From: Nectonema munidae
Taxonomy: Eukaryota; Nematomorpha; Nectonematoida; Nectonematidae
Reading direction: 5' to 3'
DNA: 64,000 nucleotides
NCBI GenBank assembly: GCA_030549495.1
Contig: JAUIRK010000889.1
Coordinates: forward strand, 808,501-872,500
Shown one piece after another: positions 27,814 to 39,847 of this stretch (the stretch's first letter is position 1; every line of letters starts with the position of its first letter). A program made the position numbers and the translations under genes. Below the pieces are notes generated by a model that worked only from the letters and a program-made list of their open reading frames with translations, was not told the DNA's origin and ran no database searches.

Positions 27814-29691
27814 ATCGTGATTGAAATTTTTACATTATTATGTAAATTTGACACTTGCACGCCAGTTTCAAAATTACCTAATATATCTAACATATATATA
27901 TATATTGTTATTTTCAGCTAGATATAATACTTACATAAATGAAAATGCCTAGAGGAACTTGTAAAAACACTCCAGATAATTTTTGTTTTATTTGTAGATG
28001 TGTAACAACAAAGGCTTATAAACGAAAAATATCAAAATACGTCAAAAAACTTTATAAAATAAATTTCCAAATTGAAGTGGGAGATCAAGACAAGAAATTG
28101 GCACCACATATATGCCATTCGTTTTGCTTCTTTGTTCTATCGAAATGGGCAAATGGTTCTGGAAAAAGCCTCATGAGAGATCTCAATTTAACAAAACATC
28201 AGAGTGAAGTGTTAGTTTCACGGCTACAATAAAAGAATTTGCTGCATAAAGATGTTCGAGTAAGTAAGTTCAGATTGCGTTCTGATGACTTTGTACATAG
28301 ATTTTCATTAGAAAACAATTTGTCATATTGTAATAACATTCTTGGACTGTTCATGGATTTGAATTTGAGCTAGGACCCTACTGAATGGAGATTGTTTATC
28401 GATTCTTCACTTTACAATACAAAAGTTGTACTTCTGCATAATAGAAACTCCCTACCATCGATTTTGGTTGCCCATTCGGTGGTTTTAAAAGAGAATTACG
28501 AAGATTTGGCATTTATTCTAGAAAAGATAAAGTACAAAGAGCATAAATGGCAAATCGGTTGTGATTTAAAAGTGGTTGTAATTTTGAGTGGACTTCAATT
28601 AGGTTTCACAAAATATATGTGCTTCCTATGCAGATGGGATAGCTGCGCTAAAAAAGAACATTATATACGTTCCTAATGGGAACCCAGAGACGATACTGCA
28701 GGCTCCCACAACAACACTCGTGGAAAAAGAAAAAATCATTCTCCCTCCATTGCATATTAAATTAGGTTAATCAAGCAATTTGTAAAAGCCCTAGACAACG
28801 ATAAACCTGCTTTTAAGTATATGAGAGGAAAGTTTCCCAAATTAAGTGATGCAAAAGTAAAGGAAGGTGTATTTGTTGCTCCACAGATTAGAAAACTTAT
28901 GCTTGACGACGCTTTTGATGATACTATGAATGAACTGGAACTAGCAGCATGGGTTAACTTCAAGCGAGTATGCAATAGTTTTTTAGAAAGGCATAAGTCT
29001 CCGGATTATGAAGTTTTAGTGGCTGATTTGATCAAATCGTATCAGAGATTTGGATGTAACATATCTCTAAAGATCCATTTTCTCCACTCCCATCTTTCAT
29101 TTTTTCCAGAAAATCCATCAGATCTAAATGATGAACACGGTCAACGATTTCACCAAGACATAGCCGCAATGGAAACTCGTTACAAAGGAAAGTGGAGCTC
29201 AGCTATGTTGGCAGACTTTATTTGGAGTCTACAACGTCATGAGCCCGGTAGCAAGTATAAGAAGAATCGTTAAGTGCCGTTAAAGACAGCTCGCAGGTCA
29301 TATTTGTTTCGTGTATGCCTTTTCTTGCAATTTAAGTTATTTTTACAACTTTTTGAAACATTTTATCATGTTAATTCGTAAAAATAAATAGTTAAAATGG
29401 TATATTTTCTTTCCAAATCTAAATATAGCTGTATATTAATAAAATATGGTAGACAATCATTTAAATTTTCATTTAAAATCATTTAAATTAATTAAGTTAA
29501 ATTATATATAGTATTTGATCTAAAAAGCCTCAATTTATAAAAAATGTAAAATATTAGCATACGATTTACGAAAAATTGAGACCCGATAGGGAAAAACGGT
29601 TTGTAGATTCGGAATCAGCGCACCCAAATTACTAAAAGTCAGATACTCTTAGCCTAGTAATTTTTTGAAAATTAAAAATTGTTGGACAGTG
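27698..29691 (+). mobile_element. DNA transposon with ~150-bp imperfect inverted ends (CACTG)
   Basis: The left end reads CACTGCCCAACAA and the reverse complement of the right end reads CACTGTCCAACAA. The match continues with gaps for about 150 bp: ATTACT near the tip, then GGTCTCAAT with ATTAGG or ATCGG before it, GTAAATCGT, and a TTTACATT block. The right inverted end spans about 29536-29691. The flanking 8-mers (AATCATAA and AATTAACA) agree at five of eight positions, so a worn 8-bp duplication is possible but not proven. The element is about 1994 bp with a single intronless ORF region on the + strand. The superfamily is undetermined. Confidence 0.75.
27939..29273 (+). pseudogene. decayed ORF of an uncharacterised invertebrate repeat family (putative transposase)
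   Basis: The region starts MKMPRGTCKNTPDNFCFICR and ends KYKKNR-stop, about 445 codons, without introns. It begins with a Cys/His cluster (FCFIC, then HICHSFC about 50 residues on) preceded by VGDQDKKLAPH. Then come WRLFIDSSLYNTKVVLLHN, HKWQIGCDLKVV, a CFLCRWDS block and a C-terminal block DEHGQRFHQDIAAMETRYKG. From memory, these blocks mark a large family of hypothetical proteins found in many copies in invertebrate genomes; I cannot name a domain. The copy is broken by three in-frame stops (about 28230, 28369 and 28674) and a frame change near 28680-28770. It lies inside the inverted-ended element and has AATAAA at about 29383. Most of the frame is still readable, so decay is moderate. Confidence 0.7.
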
Positions 29692-32600
29692 AATTAACAA
29701 AAGTGATTAAAGAATTATTTTTATGTCAATTTTAAAAAAAAATAAATTCAACTTTTTGAAGTGGTAGTAATTTATAGGTCAACTTTTATTGCTCCTAATT
29801 ATAACTCATATATAGTAATTTTAGCTTTGAGTTTATTCACATAGGGCATTATAAGATAAAATTCAGGCATAACAAAGGCTTTAGTGAAAATGTGTATCAT
29901 ATATATCTCATACAAGCAGATTATTATATTTCATAACCTTGAAAATTTTGCTAATCTGTGTTATAAATATATACACATGTTATACACGTATATTATAATA
30001 TGTGTTAGTTCACAACATTACCTTCTTCTGAAAAAGGAATACATAAAAATTCTATTTCATTGTCAAATCTCCTCTAAGTGATGTTGCTTAATTGTTTAAT
30101 TATCAAATTATAATGCTCTCTATCACTTACAAAAAGATAGATAAGCTGTATGTAGTGTTTTCCTATGTGAAGCTTTATTCCAAAAATAGAGCATTGATAA
30201 AAAAAAAACCACGAAAATACAAAAATATACTTCACATGATAACTTTTAGAAATGAGATAAGAAATTTATACGCTTTTCTTTCAAAATTTTACTCCAGTTT
30301 TCTTTGTCTGGTTGTTGAAAATTGAGTTTGGAGAATTTTTTTATGTAAAACTTTATATTCATTTCAGTGGACTATTAAGAAAATCTGAGCAATCTTTTAA
30401 TTAAGGTAAGGTTTTAAAGTAATAATATATGGATGTTAACTAAACCTATTTCAATTGAAATAAGTAGTTTAAATTTGCAATATACATTTAGCAATATACA
30501 AAAAAATTAAAAAAAACAGATAATTGTATATATAATCATACAAAGCATACCAGATCAAAGACACACCAAGATTGATTTGGATTGACTCCTGAAAACTTAT
30601 ATATAGCAGAACTTGTTTAATGAAAATTTGTATAGCCTCTAAGAAATATTTGAAATCTCAAGAAAATGACACAGTTATGACCTCTAAAACTGTGGGCTAT
30701 CTATAAGGAGTCTGGCAATACCTCCGGGGAGATAACTTGTCAGACCTTATTATGTGTTTAAATTTATAAATTGTAAAATGCTTAAAAAACATAGTTAAAA
30801 AAATATTTTACATACATTTTCTCTACTTCTAAATCTCAGCTGAAAGATCATCTAATTGTTCTAAATTAAGGAACTGTTTGAACTCAAGTTAGAAGATGAG
30901 TGATAAATCATTTTTCTTTTAAAATATAATCTGTTTGACGAAATTTTTAAGAGGAATATATTGAACTTAAGTGAAATGAAGAATTTAAATTAAAGTTTGA
31001 AAAAAAATGTTCACGATTTTTAACGTTTTTTTATTTCAGAAGCAAATTTTACGAAAATAAAGTAATAGAAGAACAAGAATAATATGAAGAAATTGATTTA
31101 TTAGAAGTAACAATTAATTTCGGTGTACACTAACACAGTTTTTGAATTCTAAAGTATAAATGTCAAGATTTTAACATTAGTAGAATTTTTATAATGCACA
31201 CATATAAGTGTTCGTGTACGTCGAAATAAATAGTTAATTGTAATATATAATTTTTTCTATATATTTGTCTCCTTCTATTACCTTATAATCTTCTCTATAT
31301 GGAAAATTTAGGTTTAATTTTCAAAATATTTCAAAAAACATGCAAAGAAATCCAAATCATTCACTTTGAACTGAAATGGTTTTACAAATACATTTTGAAA
31401 ATTATTATTTTTTATGGCATGTCAATAAAAATATATCTTCCTAGTGCGAAACACTGTACCAGTTTTAATTTTTGATCTTCATATTTGTTATACAATTTGT
31501 GTTCAGAATATTAAAAAATTTGTTTACTTGTATAGGCGTTTGCCCTCAAATCTTCTTCTTTGAAACATTTTTTCAAATTCCACATGAAAATTGATATAAA
31601 AATTGTATAAATTCAAAATTAAGTAGAAATTTAGCGTATTTTTGATGACTTTTTTAACTTGATAATAGTACTTAAATAAGCTAATTACTGCGAGGACAAA
31701 TAAAAGCGAATAAAACACAGCAGTTATATTAGAAAAAGGAAACAATTTGTATTTTCCTCATTTTTACAAATCAAACTGTCTAATGCTTCTATCAATCAAA
31801 AAATTGATGACGTTTAAAAAAGAGAATATTTATAGTTTGTCATTTTGTTTTTTTTCTCTTAAAAAAGTGTTGCCCTTTTTATTGTAGGTGTTTACATTAA
31901 AAAAGCAGAATATAATAGCTTAATTCATTTCATTGTCCCATAAATTAAAACAGAGAAAAATATGCCTAAGATTTTTAACCATGAATATCAAGATTTTGAC
32001 AATGAGATGTATTAATTCTGAAAGATATGAATGCAATAATGCGACGTTTTCTAATTTTTTGATTTATCTAACGATATCAAACCCAGTTTGGGTTATTTTT
32101 ACTATGGAGGTTTTTATAAAAATTTGTCGGAAAAATTTTTTATCAGATTTTATCGATAAAAAATAAATTCACTATCAATATGGAAATAAGTGCAGAAAGA
32201 GATTTAAAAATGGCTAAAATCGTGATGATTAAAAATTCTATTTTTTCATTTTCAAATTAAATATATAAAACTTCCATTCTTTTAAGGACTCCGTGTCTCG
32301 GAAGACTTCAGAAAATATCTTTGTCTAAATTTAACATCAAAATAGATGATATTTCCGATGTTTTCAAAAATAATGAATTATTTAATAATAGCAATCTGCT
32401 TATATTTATAATGCCTTACTTTTAGGCAAAATTACAACACTATTTTTTGCTAAATCATAATATTTACAAAGAAAGTTCACAAAAAAATTATAGCCATAAA
32501 AGCGTTTTGATATAAAATATAAAAAAATTAAAGAAGAAAGATTTTTTTCAATAAATATGTTCCAAAAGTTTTAAAATTTTCTGCAGGCGCTTATATTCGT

Positions 32601-34744
32601 TACACTTTTGGACATTCCAATAACCATTTTTTTTTATGAACTGGGGGTATTTTACGAAATACTCAAGCAGTAAACACTTTGTAACTTGCTTAATAGAAAA
32701 CTATATGTACTATTTGTGTGGTTATGGAACTTTTACCATTTGAACAATGGCATTCATTATTTGGACAGAAAATTTTGGCATAGCAACGGTAACTAATTTA
32801 CATTATTACTGTTGCAACAATTTCAAGGGTGAGAAATTAAAAAAAATTCAACAATGATTATCATACGTTCATGGAGATTTGGGGATGACAAATCGCGGGG
32901 TAGATAACTTTTTCGTATCCTGACCTTGCTCACCCCTTAGTTTTGCCCTAGTATACAGTGTTAGCGTGGGCTGGAAAAGTACAAGATTGCCAAGACAAAA
33001 GTCTGACACCCATCTTGAATTGTGTAAGATGTTTTTGCATAAAAGTATGTTATATCCGATTCTGCATTTCAATGTATGCATATATATATATATATATGCT
33101 GCATACACACAAATTTGTAAAATATGCATAGATTTACATGTATTCGCTTATATGCATATTCAAATAGAAGCAAAAAGATGAGCTACATCTTAAATGTTTT
33201 ATGATAGCCTTCGGTTTTTTAACAATGAATATCTCGTATACATATAAACGTATAGAATGATTTAGCATTTTCGAAAAAGTCAAATTTCAAAGCTCACACC
33301 CAATGGTAAGTTTTGGTTTAGAAACTTATTACATATTTTGCAGAACCAAATCTGAATTCTTAGATTCCCTAAGAAGCAAAATCCTATTAATAGTTAAAAT
33401 AGTAAAATCTAGTTTTGATATGCCTATTTTCTTATCTTATCTTTGGATTTTAAAAAAAGCCCAAGAACCCAATGAAAAACAAGTTATGTAAAATCCTTGG
33501 AAATGAGGCATACACTAACCATTATCCAAACAACAACAAGTAACCACTATTATATTTTCTTCATGGCGTTTTGACTATTCCCAAATACAAATGCATTTTA
33601 GAGCCATATGAAAAGCGTATTAGAGAATATTCTAAGGTCAATAGTAAATATAATTCGACACTATAATGTCTGATTTACTTAGATAACAAGAATAAATTTA
33701 AAAAAAACATTAATTCGTTATAAGAAATTGTTTTAGGAGATCCAGTAATGTCCTAAATAGTTATAAAATCATTAATCAAAATATTCACTTCTCCATTAAT
33801 CTTTTATTCTAAAATTTTTGAAAGTTTAACGAAAATTACCAATAAACTGTTAATCTAAAAAATGAAAAAAATTATTTAATAATTATAAAATTGCCGTTTT
33901 AATTATATTCAAAAAATCAATTACTTAAGTATACAATAAAGCTAATTATTATGTATGCCTAGAATATATTTAGTTTTATGTAAACAAACATATTTCTTAA
34001 TTTTCTTACTTTCCTTTTTTCATTTCCAGCATGAAATGATTATTAATATTGCTTCATTTAAAAAAAGTAAACTTTGAAAGTTAATATAACTTTTTGATTA
34101 TAATTTTACAAATCTTGATCTATACAAAAATATGTATTTTCTTTTTATTAATGATCCTGTTAATGTTTTGAATAAAGTTCTTCTTCTTCTTCTTTGATTA
34201 ACGATTTATGATAGATTAAAAGTTTATACAGTCAACAAATATTTTAATAATAGATTAACGTTGTATGTTCAGCTCTTGATCAGGATTCCTCAAGCTTAGG
34301 TTCCACAGAAAACCCTCTCTAACTGGTTAAGATTTAAGCTATGTTGACAAATTTGGTAAACAAATAAATTGTAAATTCATTTATTTATTTACCAAATTTT
34401 GCAAATGGGTAACAACGTCAAAATTTCAATATTTATTATTGGCAAAGTTTGAAACATATGTGCTTTTTAAGAGAAAAACAGATGTATTTGAAAGGAACAA
34501 TGAAATGGGATAAATATTTGCCGTTATGCTCCTCAAAATTTCTTGATTTTTGGACAAGGGCAGATGGACGAACGAGCAGAATAGAGGCAAATATAACAGA
34601 ATCTTAACTAAGCATTAGTTTTTATAAATGATGTAAAGCTTCAAACAATTAACCTGATTTGTATTATCCAACGTTAATTCGACAAAATATATCAGTTGAA
34701 ACGACTAACTTTCTTCTGTTACTTTTATAATATGTCAATTGTGT
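29692..34744. other. gene-free AT-rich stretch
   Basis: No supported gene. A GC-richer patch at about 32870-33015 (TCGCGGGGTAGATAAC and following) has small open frames on both strands but no recognisable protein. A (TA)n run is at about 33079. Confidence 0.5.
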
Positions 34745-34876
34745 TTAACCGGTTATCGACCACAGTCGACATATGTCGACTTTACAAAAATAAAATCGTC
34801 TGCGTTTAATAATGCTTTATGATACAAACCTTCTGCTTTACATTAGATATCGTTTAGTTATTCTCGTCGTTCTTAA
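34745..34876 (+). mobile_element. TTAA miniature element, subfamily A, copy A3
   Basis: Begins TTAACCGGTTATCGACCAC and contains the perfect 18-bp palindrome AGTCGACATATGTCGACT at 34764-34781, then AAATCGTCTGCGTTTAATAA. The right end is worn (TTCTTAA). Confidence 0.8.
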
Positions 34877-35296
34877 AATCTTTTAACAACTTAATTATTT
34901 GATAAACGATTGATAATGAAAATTTATTCATCCATGATGTTGATACTTTTACAAGGCTAGGAAAGATGAAAAGTTACTTTAAATTGATGTCAGCATAATT
35001 ACAAATTAATGTTAAATATCTCGATAAAACAAAAATCTTTTATATTTTATGGTTTTTTTACTCAAATTGATTTTCTTTGCTTTACACTTCTAAAATTTTA
35101 ATTTTTTATGTTTTTGTAGGAACTCCTACACCCAACAATATCAGCATTCTATATGAAACTTTTCGTAATATAAATCTCCTGATGTCATTTGATGAAACAT
35201 CAACATTTTTATAAACACTAGTATTTTTAATTGAATTAGGTAGAAAGATATTTGCGGCTAATACATTTTTCTATACATATAATTAGTGTGAGAATG

Positions 35297-35418
35297 TTAG
35301 CCCTTTAGGAGCAGTTTAAAACCAATAGTCTGTTTTTTAAATTGGGATTTTGTATACTTAAAGCAGACGATTTTCATTTCATGGTGCATAGGTGTCAAAC
35401 TGTTCCTCAATGGGTTAA
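35297..35418. mobile_element. TTAA miniature element, subfamily C, copy C2
   Basis: Begins TTAGCCCTTTAGGAGCAG, contains AAAGCAGACGATTTTCATTT and ends CTCAATGGGTTAA. Confidence 0.7.
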
Positions 35419-35822
35419 CTTAATTTAGTTTTAATATTGACAACCTGCTATTTTTCTTATAAAATAAAAGTCATTCTTCGTAATTTAATAAAATTAATTT
35501 TTGAATCGAAAAGTTTAGTTGATAAGAAAAAAAATATTTAATGTATTGAACATATGTGGGTGAAAGGGCTAAGCTAATAAAATTAGGTAAGTTTAAAATT
35601 TTTAATTCCTAACTTAGTTTGATATATTATTTTCCATAAATTTTACATTTTTTTATTTTCCGAATAAAAACTTTACTTTTTTTAATCAAACTTTCCAATT
35701 AAAAATGTTCATTCTCGAATTTAGGATCTGTGAACGCTCATTAAATACATATTACGAATAAAACCTTCACTTCATTACGAATAAAAAATAGACTTTCGAG
35801 AGGCGACTACTTACGAAGCTCT

Positions 35823-36373
35823 TCGTTTAACATTTTCCACGACCTGAATTTTCGCATAAACGAGAGATTCAAAGTTTAGCGAAAGCACATATTCCTTAGA
35901 AACAGATACATAGATAGATTCTTCATCTTCGTATCACGATTAAGTTGCATTCAGTAAAAATATTGTACATGTAAAGCGAATGAAGACTTCATTCACTCAT
36001 CACCCTTCCTCCTCTGTGAATGGGGGAGGTATGATGTACAAGACATTGAAATTTTGAATAAAATTAAAATACAAGCACATCACTCCAATGACACAAAGAT
36101 CTATTGTGGTGAAATAGGAAATTATTCTGTGGACACAAAATTCTCTTTCTCTCTCGTGCCAGAAAGACGGAATCATTCTTTAGACCGCACGGCTTAATAG
36201 CATCTTTGAATGTTGATTGCTCTACACTTTCCTTTAAATGTTCGCACTCCGATTTGCAAAAAACGAAAAACTGCAATCCCACGCTCATCTTCGTCCTGTC
36301 CTTTCCTTCCCAAAAAATTTACTTCTCCCAAAGTTCATTCAAAAGTCTTTAGAGAGACCTCCTCTGTGTGAAG
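35823..36373 (+). promoter_or_regulatory. probable promoter and 5' UTR of the LDLa precursor gene
   Basis: Composition becomes less AT-rich just upstream of the signal-peptide ORF. An arthropod-like initiator (CATTCAGTA) is at about 35950 and pyrimidine-rich blocks follow. No clear TATA box at a fixed spacing. The role is inferred from position only. Confidence 0.3.
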
Positions 36374-38012
36374 ATGCTTGCTTCGAACCCGCTATACCCC
36401 TCCGTACTCCTCTTTATTACAAACTTTTTACTTTTGTGCAAAATGACATCAGCATTCATCATCATGCCTAACAGAAGTCTTGAAGTGCACAAAGAAAATC
36501 AGAAACCCCTTTCACAAGATTTCCCAGCATCCATGCCTACAATGATCCTGGACTTTAACTCACAATTAAATCAGTTTTTTCGGAAGAATAGGAAGGTATC
36601 TGGGAAACCCCGATCCAAATTTCAAGTGGCAAATGAAATTCAAATAAAAAGCGTATTATTTAACAAATACAAGTATAAATATGGAAGCCAAATCAATTTA
36701 GATTTTTCTTTTAAACCCTTTTCCAAACATCATCACGATAACCGTCATCATCGCCATAATCATCATTCCAGAAGAACCAAAGAAAATAAAAAGTCTTTGA
36801 AGAGACGGAAAAGGAACAATGCTTATTACAACCATAGCCAAAACAATTTCAAACATACAAACATGCAAATACCAAGTAAATTTTATTTGTTATCTTTTGG
36901 TATGAATTACTTCGTTAGTTGTTTATGAATTTGTTAGTTAGCAACCGTTAAATAATAATTTATAAACAGTACAAAATATGTAGAAGATTTTTCTGATTTC
37001 AAATTTTAAGAGGATAATAAAAAAATAAAATTATATCTCTATATTTAAATGATAAATTAAAAGATTTAAGTCGCTTGCTATTGTTAAATTTATTGTTTTG
37101 TTTTTATATTTTTATTATTTTTTTTAGTCCTATACTATTTTCTAGATATATACAAAGAACATATTTAAATCTTTATAACATGCAGAAAAAGATATCAAAG
37201 TTGAATTTTAGCTAACAGATCTTCGAAAACTGCGAAACATTTTAAGGACCTTTTTTTCAAATTATTTTATGAAACAAAAAGCAAACTATTTTAAGGTTTT
37301 TAAAGGGAAATTTTACAAGCATTAATTTAAATCCAATTTTTAATTAAATTAATTTTAAAATTTAAGTTTTTTATTTCAGATTTTAATTACATTTATTTAT
37401 ATAAAAAAACCACACTTTAAAAGGAAAAAAAGTATGTCAAGTTTAATTTCTACAGAAGAAATTTGAGAAAAATATTTAATACTGTAAAACTCTATTTTAA
37501 TTTTCTTTTGTAAATTATGTTATTATTGTAAACCGTTTAGTGATATATAAATACCACATAAAAACGATAAGCGATTTTGGCTGTTTTTTTCTCAAAAAAT
37601 TTATTTCTTATTTATCAAGTCACTAAAATTAAAAATCTAAATTCATGTCAAAATTTTTTCAATATTTGAAGATCGTTTATAAAAATATAATGGTTATATT
37701 GTATGCAATTTGATAGAGTTTGAGACACATATAGCAAATAAAATTAATCATATATTATATGGGATTTAATTATTTTTTATCATTATATATTTATGATATT
37801 CAGAGAATTAAGTGTTTTTTTTCACTATATTAATTGCAGAAAAAAAACATATCAAAAAGAATTTCAAATTCAAGAACGAGATCAGAAAGTTTAGGTGTTC
37901 TAAAACTGTCAAAGATCGTCATGTATTCTTCACGATAGAAGAGTACTGTGACGGACAAAATCACTGCCCAGATGGTGAAGATGAGGGAGGAGATTGCAAA
38001 CAAATGCAAATT
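36374..38012 (+). CDS. secreted His-rich, dibasic precursor with a four-cysteine LDLa domain
   Basis: Two exons are visible. Exon 1 is 36374-36875 (167 codons plus one base), with donor A|GTAAAT. Exon 2 is 37840-38012, with acceptor TTGCAG and donor GTATGC. Both junctions are in phase (phase 1 in, phase 0 out). The start is the first ATG, followed by a hydrophobic signal peptide (about residues 1-27, core VLLFITNFLLLC). Residues 71-147 carry basic sites (KNRK, RR, KRRKR with a furin-type RRKR) and a His cluster at 119-131. Exon 2 encodes an LDLa-type domain with Cys 187, 204, 210 and 220 and the calcium-binding pattern CDGQNHCPDGEDEGGDC; the usual first and third cysteines are absent. Inferred role: an extracellular ligand or prohormone-like protein. 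A Jeb/HEN-1-type LDLa ligand is one speculative option. No stop is reached at the end of exon 2, so at least one more exon is expected. An overlapping minus-strand frame was discarded. Confidence 0.7.
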
Positions 38013-38132
38013 GTATGCCTTTTTTTCGTTTTTATTCACTTTCATTTCATTTTATATTATTCCTGCCATTCTATACAAACCATTTTAAACCAACGTCATT
38101 TTAAAAATGACGCAAACGTTTTTTTTTGATAT

Positions 38133-38316
38133 TTAACATTTGAGAATCAAAATTTTCAAGACTAATCCTCTACTTTCTTTCCAATAAAATTCTATATAAA
38201 GCAGACGATTTCAATTTTAGGGTACATTGGTTAACACACTGATCCTAAAAAGCTAAGATTTATTTTATATCAAATTACTTAATCTCTTCTGTTTTTCCTA
38301 GGATCAAATGGGTTAA
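38133..38316. mobile_element. TTAA miniature element, subfamily C, composite or worn copy C5
   Basis: Starts TTAACATTTGAGAATC, has AAAGCAGACGATTTCAATTT and TACATTGGTTAACAC, and a second end ATCAAATGGGTTAA closes at 38316. It may be one copy disrupted by another. Confidence 0.5.
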
Positions 38317-39565
38317 TTAATTAATTGATATTCATGTTTAATTTATAAAACTTTGTTGTAGATTTTACTTCAAAAATACTGTATATCGGTGAGAATATAG
38401 GGAAAATTCTTAAAAAAACAACAGTTTGAGTGAAGAAGGTAATTTGAATTTATATTCAATATACTAAAGAATGGAAAAACACATAAGATGTAAACTAGCT
38501 TGACATCCTGGGAGAGAAAATGATTTTGAATAAAGAAATGTTCTATCTAAAATGTCTCAAAGAATTTTCACAAGACATTCTCTCAATTTAAACCAACAAG
38601 TATCAATAAATTTATCAATCGCATAGCTACTGATGAATGCAACCCTATATGCGAAGATGTAGTGAAGTCTCAAAAAGAGGAAATGTTTTGAAAATAAGAT
38701 GATTGTTTTCAATGAAGAATTATTGTATTGAAAATATAGATGCTAAATTTTCATTCTTTATGAACTTTATGTCTAATATATACGTGATGCAAGCTCCACA
38801 GCTTCTTTGCCATTTCATTTGCTTAATAAAAATTTTTATGTTAAGTTTAATATATTTTGGCTTTTTTTTTAAGTTTTCGTTTTATCGAGTTTTCATTGAT
38901 ATTCTCAGTTTGATTGTTATGATGAACCTCTCTCTTCTCTCTCTATGATGAACCATTTTTTCAAATATTTGTTTAAACTAGAGAAAAAATAAACATTTCT
39001 ATTATAAATTAAATAAAAAAATTTTAATCTTATTGTCATTGTATACTTTTTCTTAAGAGTTGTGTAAATAAAAAAAAGAGTTTTTTCACAAATTTGTTTC
39101 ATTGCTTGATTTGAACTCACATCCTTAAAAATATTATCCTCGATCAGTGCTTCACAAAGTGGGTGGTGGTAGTGCCCAAAAATAGAGTTTTGACATTTTT
39201 AAAGGGGGGCGTGACAAGTTAAGAATAACAAGAGTATAAACTTTTTTTCTTGTTTGAAACAAAAAATACTTTGTATAAACTATATAATAGTTACATTTTT
39301 AAAATTATTTATATCAGTAGCTATTAATTTTGGATATCAAAAAAAAAGTAGAAATTCTCTTCCTACTTTTGAGATGTGACTAACATAATAAAATTTTAAG
39401 TAATGAAATTAAGCGTATAGATGATGTGAGAGTGGTGATGAATTAATTTCACTAATATCAAACGGAACTTTAAAATTTGGAAGATAAACAACAAACTTAA
39501 CGTTCAAATAGGAATCTGTTTTTTTTTAATTCTGAAATAACATTTATTTTATAAGGGGCCTTTCC
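38317..39565. other. gene-free stretch (putative intron)
   Basis: AT-rich with small frames only. A hAT-like end (CAGTGCTTCACAAAGTGGG) is at about 39146, but I found no matching second end or target duplication. Confidence 0.5.
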
Positions 39566-39699
39566 TTATCCGATTAATGACCAAAGCCGACTAAAGTAGA
39601 CTTTATAAAAATACGATCGTCTGATTTTATAAAAGCTTTTTATTACAAATAGTCTGTTTTACACTAGATATCGTCTGGTTATTCTGATCATTAACAGGT
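39566..39699 (+). mobile_element. TTAA miniature element, subfamily A, copy A4 (diverged)
   Basis: Contains GATTAATGACCAAAGCCGAC, ACGATCGTCTGATTTTATAA and AGATATCGTCTGGTTATTCT, and ends TGATCATTAACAGGTA. It aligns along its length with A5 and A6 but is more mutated. Confidence 0.75.
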
Positions 39700-39847
39700 A
39701 TGATGTCGTCTAGTGGGAGTTTCTTTGAAGTAATGTCGTCGAAAAATTGAATTAAAAAAATTTGTTCTAATTTTAGTTATTTTTTATGAGTATTTATTTG
39801 ATACTTATTACACCACTAAAAATTTTACTTTTACTATGTTTATTACC

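Noticed and set aside
36064-36288. Minus-strand 74-codon ORF
   Set aside because: It lies opposite the 5' UTR of the LDLa gene and has no domain, signal or splice support.
36374-38012. Identification as the IDLSRF-type prohormone (prohormone-4), which also carries an LDLa domain
   Set aside because: The hallmark IDLSRFYGHF peptide is absent, the LDLa cysteine pattern differs, and the order of parts is different.
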